DNA of 64,000 nt from Gammaproteobacteria bacterium (GTDB lineage Bacteria; Pseudomonadota; Gammaproteobacteria; Pseudomonadales; Azotimanducaceae), in assembly GCA_009839505.1 (NCBI GenBank), contig VXPO01000174.1, forward strand, positions 1 through 64,000, in the 5' to 3' direction. The first letter of the stretch is position 1. Each line of letters begins with the position of its first letter. The notes below the pieces were generated by a model. That model was given only the letters and a program-made list of their open reading frames with translations, was not told the DNA's origin and made no database searches. Positions 57,590-64,000 of this stretch are shown here, in pieces. Made by a program: the position numbers and the translations under genes.

Positions 57590-58951
57590 CTAGGCTCTGA
57601 CGCACTCGGCGACGAGGCTCGCTGTCAAGGCTGACCTGGCGCCGTTCCAAGGTCGGGAGAGGAGGCAAAGGTCCGCCGCCGCGCCGATCTCCACCCTTCG
57701 AGGAGCACCGCCGGGGTCGTCCAGTGGGGCCAGGAACAAGGTCAGCGCCTCTTCCGGGCTCAGCTTCTCGTCGGTGCCGACCACGCGTCCGTTCGGTGTT
57801 CGTCGCTCGACCGCTGCCCGCATGGCCAGCCAAGGGTCGGGATCGCCGTAGGGTGCGTCCGTTCCACCGCCAAGGCGTAGACCGGCGCCGAGGAATCCCC
57901 GACACCGATAGAGGTTGTCGTGGTCTTCCGGGGGAACATCCCGAAGGTACTGATCGCCGCGCTCGGCAATGAAGTTCGGTTGCGTGACAACCGTGACATG
58001 ACCGGCTTCTCCCGAGGTTTCTTGCAGAAGTTCCATCGTTGCCGCATCCGTGACGGCGGCGTGTTCGATGCGATCGCCGAGTAGGGTGCCGGCGGCGCGC
58101 AGTGCCGCCAGGGCGAGCACCAGCTCGGTACGCGTCACGCAGTGGAACGCCACCGGTCGCTTGCGGTCGTGGGCCTCGGCGATCCGTTCCTGCAGCTGAT
58201 CGAGGTCGGGCAACGACGCATCGTCCAGCATGATCTTCAAGGAGCCGCTGGACAACGTCTCGTCGCCCATCAGGTTCACGCGTTGGCGAAGATCGAGTTG
58301 TCGATAGATGGCCTCGGTGGTCTTGTCGTTGGTGTAGGTGGCGTCGGTGATGCCGGTAATGCCGTAGCCAGCCAGCAACTGCGACGTCTCCTCGACCGAC
58401 GTGAGGAGATCGGCGTCTTCGGCGAGCCGTTCCCGCAGCAGGCCATCGAGCCTGAACAACTGCCCGTTTGCCGTTTCGATGCCCAGCCGCGTGGCCGCAA
58501 GTGAGTTGACGAACCACATCTTCCCCGAGCGGTGCTGTATGCGGACCGGACGATCACCGCGCAACGCGTCGAGCGATCGGGTGTCGAGCATGCCGGCGAC
58601 CGATTCGTGGTAGCCGACCCCGCGAATCCAGTCTTCGCCCGGCGCGGCTTCCAATGCCGTCTGGAGTTCGGCGAACGTCGTCACCTCGGGTGGGCCGCAC
58701 TTCACGGAGCGTCGTGCGGCCGCCAAGGCGAACAGGTGGATATGGTGGTCGTTGAGGCCCGGCAGCAGGGCGCCGCCCCGGGCATCCAAGACGCACTCCC
58801 GGGCTGCGGCGTCGAGACCGCGACCGATGTCGACGATCCGACCGTCGCGGCAGCGGACATCCAGATTGGCGACGCCTTCGACTTCGGCGTTGACGATCAA
58901 CAAGGCCGGATGGCAGTCGGCGGATGCGGACACGCCGGTGCCGGCTGGCAT
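57590..58951 (-). CDS. amidohydrolase family protein (YtcJ/amidohydrolase 3 type)
   Basis: A 453-aa cytoplasmic amidohydrolase. The first metal motif is His70-x-His72 (DHHIHL); LKIMLDD may hold the bridging Lys; later His residues are in VAFHCVTR and DRIEHAAV; the catalytic Asp is in LGGGTDAPYGD. The C-terminus includes EIGAAADLCLLSRPW. Substrate is unknown. The ATG at 58951 shares one base with the stop of the DUF2141 gene upstream (TGATG), so the two genes are coupled although one is exported and one is not. Confidence 0.87.
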   Translation of the reverse strand: MPAGTGVSASADCHPALLIVNAEVEGVANLDVRCRDGRIVDIGRGLDAAARECVLDARGGALLPGLNDHHIHLFALAAARRSVKCGPPEVTTFAELQTALEAAPGEDWIRGVGYHESVAGMLDTRSLDALRGDRPVRIQHRSGKMWFVNSLAATRLGIETANGQLFRLDGLLRERLAEDADLLTSVEETSQLLAGYGITGITDATYTNDKTTEAIYRQLDLRQRVNLMGDETLSSGSLKIMLDDASLPDLDQLQERIAEAHDRKRPVAFHCVTRTELVLALAALRAAGTLLGDRIEHAAVTDAATMELLQETSGEAGHVTVVTQPNFIAERGDQYLRDVPPEDHDNLYRCRGFLGAGLRLGGGTDAPYGDPDPWLAMRAAVERRTPNGRVVGTDEKLSPEEALTLFLAPLDDPGGAPRRVEIGAAADLCLLSRPWNGARSALTASLVAECVRA

Positions 58952-59397
58952 CAATCGCTCAGGGTCAGGGAGATTGCCGCCCCGTCTTCGGCCACGACGA
59001 ACTTGCAGTCCTCGAAGTCCGGGCGGCGCAACTTGTCGTAGCCTTTGCTGAATGCGTAGGGTTCCTTGGGAAGGCCGAGGAGGTTCTTGTCGAACACGCG
59101 GTTTTCGTTCAGGTCGTGATAGACCACCGCTGCGTACTCGCCGGGTTCGATTTCGAGGTTCACCACCACGGGCTCGTCGCCTTCGTGTTCAGTGACATCG
59201 TAGACCGTGCCGTTGACGACCTTGTCAGGATCGTCGTCCAGCCAGTTCGCTGATTCATAGATGGCCAGCCGCAACACGCCCTCGTCTTCGGTGATGTTGT
59301 CGATGGTAACGGCCAGGTTGGCGGCGAACGCACTGGCACTCGCGGTGGCCGCCAGGCATGCGGCCAACGTCTTGATGTGTCGAGTGTGTGTTCTCAC
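58951..59397 (-). CDS. exported DUF2141 protein
   Basis: A 148-aa protein with a signal peptide (MRTHTRHIKTLAACLAATAS, cleavage about residue 26) and one DUF2141 domain: VTIDNITEDEGVLRLAIYES, EPGEYAAVVYHDLNENRVFD and GLPKEPYAFS. DUF2141 is a periplasmic or surface beta-sandwich of unknown role. GTG at 59397 is preferred because it gives an ideal signal peptide; the frame extends upstream without one. It is divergent from the enoyl-CoA hydratase gene across 107 bp. Confidence 0.85.
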   Translation of the reverse strand: MRTHTRHIKTLAACLAATASASAFAANLAVTIDNITEDEGVLRLAIYESANWLDDDPDKVVNGTVYDVTEHEGDEPVVVNLEIEPGEYAAVVYHDLNENRVFDKNLLGLPKEPYAFSKGYDKLRRPDFEDCKFVVAEDGAAISLTLSD

Positions 59398-59504
59398 TGA
59401 ATCCGCCCTTTCTGAAATCGGCGGCGAGCTTACCACGAGGGTCCTCGTGGGGTTTGTGGAGTGAGTACAATCCATGGTGATTTCGAGGATCCAAGGCGGG
59501 CGGC

Positions 59505-60482
59505 ATGGAACCGATAACGCTCCGGGAACTCGCCGTGACCCTGGGCTCAACACAGGGGTACGAATCCCTGTCCACCGCAGCCGGTACGCCGTGGATCGCG
59601 GTCCGCCTGGACGGAGAACCGGCCCCGTCTTTCCACGCCCAACCGAACTGCCCTGTGGTCGGCGTGGTCGAAGGGTCGCCGCCGCCCGACGACCAGGTTC
59701 CCCCGATCATCGACGTTGTCGTGGCTACGGACGAGGCGGCGGGCGTCACGGACGCGGTCGAGAGCAATCCCGTGGCCGCCGCGGTTCTCGTGCGCCTCCT
59801 GCGGCACAACGAACGGGTCGGAAACATGGACTCCGGCTTCGCCGAGTCGCTCGCCTACTCGACCCTGCAGCATGGGTCCGAGTTCCAGGCATGGCTCGCG
59901 GGCCGGCCGGACCGGCCGCCGCGTCCCGAGCCGGACACGCCCGCCGTACTGCTCGAACGTCACAACGGCGCCCTGCGCATCACCCTCAACCGGCCGCACA
60001 AGCGCAACGCCTATTCCGCAAGCCTTCGCGACGGTCTGTGCGAAGCGCTGGAGCTGGCGATGGCCGACGCGTCGATTCGCCACGTTGTCCTGGACGGCGC
60101 CGGCGCGTGCTTCAGTGCCGGCGGTGACCTCGACGAGTTCGGCGAAGCCACCGACGCGGGGCTCGCCCACACCTCGCGGATGGCGCGCAACGCCGGGGTG
60201 TTGATCGATTGTCTGCGGGACCGCGTTGAAGCGAGGCTGCACGGCGCCTGCATCGGCGCCGGCATCGAGTTGCCAGCGTTCGCAGAACGGGTGGTGGCAC
60301 GCGCGGACGCGTTCTTCGTGCTTCCCGAAGTGGGTATGGGATTGATCCCCGGCGCCGGCGGCACCACCAGCATCCTGCGGCGGATCGGTCGGCGCCGGTT
60401 GGCGTTGATGGCGTTGACCGGGGCGCGGATCGACGTACCCACCGCCCTCGACTGGGGTTTGATCGACGCGGTGGACCCGTAG
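59505..60482 (+). CDS. enoyl-CoA hydratase/isomerase with N-terminal extension
   Basis: A 325-aa protein. The C-terminal 180 residues form a crotonase domain: LRITLNRPHKRNAYSASL, the oxyanion segment ACFSAGGDLDEF and GACIGAGIELPAF, and the catalytic-type Glu in LPEVGMGLIPGAGGT. The first 145 residues are an unrecognised domain ending in a proline-rich linker, not present in ordinary crotonases of about 260 aa. It presumably acts on an acyl-CoA. TACAAT at 59466-59471 is a possible -10 box. The ATG has AAGGCGGGCGG upstream. Confidence 0.83.
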   Translation: MEPITLRELAVTLGSTQGYESLSTAAGTPWIAVRLDGEPAPSFHAQPNCPVVGVVEGSPPPDDQVPPIIDVVVATDEAAGVTDAVESNPVAAAVLVRLLRHNERVGNMDSGFAESLAYSTLQHGSEFQAWLAGRPDRPPRPEPDTPAVLLERHNGALRITLNRPHKRNAYSASLRDGLCEALELAMADASIRHVVLDGAGACFSAGGDLDEFGEATDAGLAHTSRMARNAGVLIDCLRDRVEARLHGACIGAGIELPAFAERVVARADAFFVLPEVGMGLIPGAGGTTSILRRIGRRRLALMALTGARIDVPTALDWGLIDAVDP

Positions 60483-60533
60483 AACCCTTCACCTCGTTCG
60501 AGGTCTTTTGCCACTCATGTCCAGAGGACGACC

Positions 60534-60863
60534 ATGCCCTACATCTTTCTTGCTTTCGCGATCGTATCGGAGGTGGTTGCCACCACTGCGCTGAAGGCGT
60601 CGGCGCAATTCACCAAGCCGGTGCCGAGCATCATCGTCGTGGTCGGCTACGCGATCTCCTTCTACTTGTTGACCCTGGTGCTGCGCAGCCTGCCCGTCGG
60701 CATCACCTACGCGATCTGGGCCGGCATGGGGATCTTTCTTGTCGCTGTGATCGGCGCGGTCTACTACAAGGAAATCCCCGACCTGCCGGCCGTGGTCGGC
60801 ATGGTGTTGATAATCGCCGGCGTCGTCGTCTTGCAGGGATTCTCGAAGATGCCGGCGGCGTGA
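60534..60863 (+). CDS. SMR-family multidrug efflux transporter (EmrE-like)
   Basis: A 109-aa four-helix membrane protein. The essential glutamate is Glu13 (IVSEVVATT, equal to Glu14 of EmrE), with Tyr39 and Trp62 (IWAGMG) at the matching substrate-site positions. It works as an antiparallel dimer exchanging protons for cationic drugs or small amines. An AGAGGACG ribosome-binding site precedes the ATG. It stands alone, 51 bp after the hydratase gene. Confidence 0.93.
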   Translation: MPYIFLAFAIVSEVVATTALKASAQFTKPVPSIIVVVGYAISFYLLTLVLRSLPVGITYAIWAGMGIFLVAVIGAVYYKEIPDLPAVVGMVLIIAGVVVLQGFSKMPAA

Positions 60864-60925
60864 CCGCCAGTGGCATCACTGCCTGACGGGGTTATCCACG
60901 CTTCGTCAAGGGGAAGCGTCGGGCG

Positions 60926-62821
60926 CTACGGGTCTACCGGATTCTCGAAGCACAGGACCCGGCCGTCGGGGTCGCGGACCTCGAGTTGCTTCATGCCGTA
61001 GAAGGCCACGAAGGGCGGTTCCAGGTCGACGCCGTTGGTCACGAAACGCTCGTGGAGAACATCCACGTCCTCGCACAGGAAGTACAAGGCGATGTCGCTC
61101 CGGTTTTCGGCCAGACCCGCCAACCGAACGGGGTCGGCCTGTTCGAGCATGATCCGCGCGCCTTCCATGGCGAGCATGCACCAGGCCAGCTTGCCGTCGG
61201 GGTCGTAGCGGTTGGTGAGGGTGAAACCGAGTTGATCGCAGTAGAACGCGCGTGACCGCTCGATGTCTCCGGTCATCAGCAGCGGCATGGTTTCGAGCAC
61301 GTTCTCTTGGGGTGAGGTCAGCTTCTCCTTGACTACCCGGCGCAGTAGCTTGCCTGTCTCGTTGTAGGGAAGTTCGCTCCAGAACTCGATGACCTCCGGT
61401 ACGCGTGAGGAACGCATGTGTTCCTTCACCCAGTCCTTCAGTTCCTGGGCCAGGGTCTCGTTGGCAGGCGTGTCGCTCTTCGCGACCACCGCGCTCGCCA
61501 CGGCTTCGCCCCACTCCTCGCTGGGAACACCCACCACCGCGGCGTCGGCGACCGCGTCGTGGGCGACCAGCACGTCCTCGATCTCCCCCGGCGACATGTT
61601 TTCGCCACCTCGGACGATCACGTCGTCGGCGCGACCGTCGAGAAACAGGTAGCCGTCCTCGTCCTGGAAGCCCGCGTCGCGGGTGGGGAACCAGCCCTCG
61701 GCGTCCACGAGGCTGCCGCGGTCCTCGTATTCGCCGGACACCTGCTCGCCGCGGACGTGGATTTCGCCCCGTTCTCCCGGGCCGAGGGTCTTGCCGTCCT
61801 CGTCGCGGATCTCGAGCTCGATTCCGGGAAGCGGAATGCCGACCGAGACCAGGCGCCGGCGGGCCCCGGGGTCTTCGCTCGCCGCCGCGGTGCGGTGTTC
61901 GTCGGGACCGAGCACGGTGATTGTGGAACTGGTCTCCGTGAGTCCGTAGGCGTTGGTGAAGTCGGTGTCCGGGAACAGCGCCATGGCCTTCTCGATCACC
62001 GCCAACGGCATCTTGCCGCCGCCGTAGGACAGGGACTGCAGGTGATCCATGTGGGCGGTCTTCTCGCCTTCCAGGGCGTCGACGATGCGCGACAGCATGG
62101 TGGGAACCACGAAGGCCGTGGTGATGTGTTCGTGGCGGGCGGTCTCGATCCACGCGTCGGCGCTGAAGTTGGCGAGTTGCACAACGCGGCGCCCCGCGTA
62201 CACGGAGCTCAGGGCCGCGGCGATACCGGCGATATGGTACGGCGGCACGCACACCAGCGCGGCCTCGTCCTCGTCGGCGGACATGAACTCCACCGAACTG
62301 ACGATGTACGAGACCAGGTGCTTGTGGCGCAGTAGGGCGGCCTTGGGTACCCCCGTCGTGCCGCTGGTGAAGAGCAGCACGCCGACATCGTCGGGATCCA
62401 TGGAACGCTGCTCGCCCTCGGCCCCGCCGTCGCGGGCCAGCTCGAGGAAGGAACTCCGCGCCACCGCTTCGACTCCGTCGCGTCCCTGGAAGTTGGCCAG
62501 GCGGTCGTCTTCGGTGATCAGGTACGCGGGTTGAACCCGTGCCAGAAGAGCGTCGATCTCGTCCGTGGTGAGGCGATAGTTGATGGGTACGTAGGGAACG
62601 TTGGCCCAGCCGCTCGCGAACAGGGCGACGGGCACGGCAAGGTTGCTGACGTCCAACATGGCGACCCGGGAGGCGCCGGACTCGCGGATGTGGTGAGCGG
62701 CGGCACCGGCGGCATCGTAGAGTTCCTGGTAGGTGATGGAGGTGCCGTCGGCGGGGTCCGTGAATGCCACGCGATGGCCGAACCCGGAGGTCGCCATCTC
62801 AAGCAGCATCATGGTGTTCAC
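60926..62821 (-). CDS. acyl-CoA synthetase fused to a C-terminal VOC domain
   Basis: A 631-aa protein. Residues 1-510 are an AMP-forming acyl-CoA ligase with the P-loop FTSGTTGVPKA (151-161), YGLTETSST, GWFPTRDAGFQDEDGYLFLDGR and the A10 lysine in NETGKLLRR. Residues about 520-631 form a VOC/glyoxalase module (MTGDIERSRAFYCDQLGF and KQLEVRDPDGRVLCFEN). The ligase would activate a carboxylic acid with ATP and CoA; the VOC part may bind or convert the product. GTG at 62821 is used; an ATG lies three codons in. The two-domain fusion is unusual. Confidence 0.87.
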   Translation of the reverse strand: MNTMMLLEMATSGFGHRVAFTDPADGTSITYQELYDAAGAAAHHIRESGASRVAMLDVSNLAVPVALFASGWANVPYVPINYRLTTDEIDALLARVQPAYLITEDDRLANFQGRDGVEAVARSSFLELARDGGAEGEQRSMDPDDVGVLLFTSGTTGVPKAALLRHKHLVSYIVSSVEFMSADEDEAALVCVPPYHIAGIAAALSSVYAGRRVVQLANFSADAWIETARHEHITTAFVVPTMLSRIVDALEGEKTAHMDHLQSLSYGGGKMPLAVIEKAMALFPDTDFTNAYGLTETSSTITVLGPDEHRTAAASEDPGARRRLVSVGIPLPGIELEIRDEDGKTLGPGERGEIHVRGEQVSGEYEDRGSLVDAEGWFPTRDAGFQDEDGYLFLDGRADDVIVRGGENMSPGEIEDVLVAHDAVADAAVVGVPSEEWGEAVASAVVAKSDTPANETLAQELKDWVKEHMRSSRVPEVIEFWSELPYNETGKLLRRVVKEKLTSPQENVLETMPLLMTGDIERSRAFYCDQLGFTLTNRYDPDGKLAWCMLAMEGARIMLEQADPVRLAGLAENRSDIALYFLCEDVDVLHERFVTNGVDLEPPFVAFYGMKQLEVRDPDGRVLCFENPVDP

Positions 62822-62857
62822 GGTGAGGTTCCGCAGAGGAAGCGGGAGATCTGCGGG

Positions 62858-63163
62858 CTAGTCGGTCTTCGGCAGTTTCTTGGCGTCCTTGACGGTCAGG
62901 GCAGCATCGCCCTGGGCCAGCGAGCCATCGCCCGCCTTGACGCAGAGCACTTCGAGCGATCCGTCGGCGTTGACATAGCGTTTGCCGATGGCCGTGCCGG
63001 CCGCGTGGCCGGGGTCCACGTCGCCGCCGTTAACCTCGCCGTCCTCCACCATGGGAGCGCCGCCGCAGAGCAACTGCACTTCGCCGTCCGGCGCGGCGAT
63101 CACCATGATTTCCGTCGCGCAGACGGCGCTCTTCAGTCGTTTACCCGCGGACAAGGACGGCAT
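62858..63163 (-). CDS. small conserved hypothetical protein
   Basis: A 101-aa protein of no recognised function: MPSLSAGKRLKSAVCATEIMVI, VQLLCGGAPM, and LEVLCVKAGDGSLAQGDAALTVKDAKKLPKTD. Three cysteines lie in separate strands. It lies 36 bp upstream of the acyl-CoA synthetase gene in the same direction, so it is probably cotranscribed and may support that enzyme. GAGAGG precedes the ATG at 63163. It is divergent from the selenoprotein gene. Confidence 0.75.
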   Translation of the reverse strand: MPSLSAGKRLKSAVCATEIMVIAAPDGEVQLLCGGAPMVEDGEVNGGDVDPGHAAGTAIGKRYVNADGSLEVLCVKAGDGSLAQGDAALTVKDAKKLPKTD

Positions 63164-63267
63164 GGCTTACCTCTCGGAATCTCTCGGTGGTTCACGGAAA
63201 CGCAGCATTGTACCCAAACGAGCGCTTGCGGGTTGCAGGTCGGCTATCATCCGCAGCCATGCGAGAC

Positions 63268-63286
63268 GCGACCGCTTCGCGGTCGC
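63268..63286. promoter_or_regulatory. hairpin in the leader of the selenoprotein gene
   Basis: GCGACCGC (63268-63275), TTC loop, GCGGTCGC (63279-63286) give an 8-bp perfect hairpin in the 169-bp divergent region, about 45 bp before the ATG at 63333. The start codon itself lies in the palindrome GTTCCATGGAAC. A regulatory role is possible but not shown. Confidence 0.35.
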
Positions 63287-63332
63287 CCCGGCGCGCCGCT
63301 GACCGCCAGGCAACAAAGGACGGATTTGTTCC

Positions 63333-64000
63333 ATGGAACGGCATCCCATCGGCTACATGGAGCGCACACGGCGCTACTACGAAGCCCAGGGCTTCGAGAA
63401 GCCGTACGCTTGGGCGCATTTCGACGACGTGCCGTTCGCGCCGTTGGCGAAACCCCTGGCGGAGTCCACCCTCGCGCTGATCACGACCATGGCCCTGCAC
63501 GACCGGGACGAGAGCGAGCCGCGCCACGTGGCGTCGGCTTCCACGTCCGAACCGCCGGAACGGCTTTACGGCGAAGATCTCGCCTGGGATCGGACGGCGA
63601 CCCACCTCGAGGATCGCGAGTCGTACTTCCCGATCGAGGCACTGCGCATGCTGGTTCGGCGGGGACAGGTGGGAGCCCTGGCGGAACGCTTCCATTGCGT
63701 GCCCACGGAGTACAGTCAGCGCCGCACCAGGGACGAGGACGCACCGGAGATCCTGAGACGCTGCCGGGAGGATGGAGCGGACATCGCACTGCTCGTGCCG
63801 CTGTGACCGGTCTGTCACCAGACCGTGAGTCTGGTGGCCCGGCACCTCGAAGCCAACGGCATGCCGACAGTCATCCTCGGTGCGGCCCGGGACATCGTCA
63901 CGCATTGCGGCGTGGCCCGATTCGCGTTCACCGACTTTCCCTTAGGCAATCCCTGCGGCAGGCCCTTCGACAGGGACATGCAGACCGCGATCGCCTCCGC
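63333..64000 (+). CDS. GrdB-family (glycine/betaine/sarcosine reductase B-like) selenoprotein, 3' end outside window
   Basis: The frame runs from ATG 63333 (AAGGA upstream) to a TGA at 63804-63806 and then stays open to the window edge. The part before TGA has FPIEALRMLVRRGQVGAL and DGADIALLVPL. The part after reads PVCHQTVSLVARHLEANGMP, then HCGVARFAFTDFPLGNPCGRP, as in reductase selenoprotein B-like proteins. The TGA falls exactly where the family has its redox residue, giving Sec158-Pro-Val-Cys161. A SECIS-like hairpin follows directly. The reading as selenocysteine is inferred; the alternative is a truncated 157-aa protein. The enzyme probably acts in reductive or redox chemistry on a small substrate. 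Confidence 0.82.
63804..63842 (+). promoter_or_regulatory. SECIS-like element for UGA recoding
   Basis: Directly after TGA (63804-63806), CACCAGAC (63816-63823) pairs perfectly with GTCTGGTG (63829-63836), leaving apical loop CGTGA. A lower stem can form between CCGG (63807-63810) and CCGG (63839-63842), with an unpaired TCT/U-containing bulge in between. The UGA-to-apical-loop distance is 17 nt and the loop has a GU, both within the usual bacterial SECIS limits. The fold was judged by eye. Confidence 0.75.

Noticed and set aside
63804-63806. TGA as an ordinary stop giving a 157-aa hypothetical protein
   Set aside because: The downstream frame stays open and family-like, the position is the family's redox residue, and a SECIS-like hairpin follows. 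The alternative is kept as a possibility in the feature text.

Overview
The window is about 64 kb of GC-rich DNA from a Gram-negative bacterium. Outer-membrane proteins (a TonB-dependent receptor and a porin), a rhombosortase with its lipoprotein partner, and a Bat/MoxR aerotolerance operon all point to a proteobacterium, most likely a gammaproteobacterial lineage; that placement is inference. Genes are densely packed on both strands, with many 1-14 bp stop/start overlaps. The repertoire is that of an aerobic degrader of fatty acids, isoprenoids and other carboxylic acids: three class III CoA-transferase loci, a single-chain acyl-CoA carboxylase, a thiolase/DUF35 pair, an acyl-CoA ligase, an enoyl-CoA hydratase, three phytanoyl-CoA-dioxygenase-like enzymes, hotdog and SDR proteins, and amidohydrolases. 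No rRNA, tRNA, CRISPR array, prophage or insertion sequence was seen.

Layout. 1-5.1 kb (+): tail of an SCP-x-type thiolase, its DUF35 partner, a 1132-aa BC-BCCP-CT carboxylase, and an alpha/beta hydrolase. 5.1-11.1 kb (-): PPK2, a zinc alcohol dehydrogenase, then a tight unit NIPSNAP - amidase - diphosphomevalonate decarboxylase - phosphomevalonate kinase. 11.2-11.9 kb (-): a VapBC pair with a near-leaderless promoter. 12-15.8 kb (+): CoA-transferase, FEN-like nuclease, double ABC ATPase. 15.8-17.3 kb (-): rhombosortase and rhombotarget-type lipoprotein. 17.6-24.2 kb: hotdog protein, esterase, two PhyH proteins, penicillin-acylase-family Ntn hydrolase. 24.4-36.2 kb (+): HtrA protease, then a seven-gene MoxR-DUF58-DUF4381-BatA-BatB-TPR-BatDE operon. 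36.2-42.4 kb: LLM oxidoreductase, SDR, a third PhyH protein, ankyrin protein and TonB receptor. 42.6-46.6 kb (-): NAD epimerase - MFS - VOC - CoA-transferase. 46.8-54 kb: a two-gene CoA-transferase (second subunit without the catalytic Asp), amidohydrolase, orphan HicB, and a fused double CoA-transferase. 54-59.4 kb: hairpin repeats, porin, truncated SpvB/Tc-like protein, a five-hairpin array, amidohydrolase and DUF2141 protein. 59.5-64 kb: enoyl-CoA hydratase, SMR pump, acyl-CoA ligase-VOC fusion, small conserved protein, and a GrdB-family gene running off the end.

The most notable signal is at the right edge. The GrdB-like gene has an in-frame TGA at 63804-63806, with homologous-looking sequence continuing to the window end. 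Directly downstream lies a stem-loop fitting a bacterial SECIS element, so this is very probably a selenoprotein with a Sec-x-x-Cys motif. Other signals are a family of two-hairpin repeats whose stems change in a compensatory way (28.9, 51.5 and 54.0-54.25 kb), a 147-bp run of five back-to-back hairpins (57.4 kb), and an in-frame palindromic insertion inside the phosphomevalonate kinase gene.
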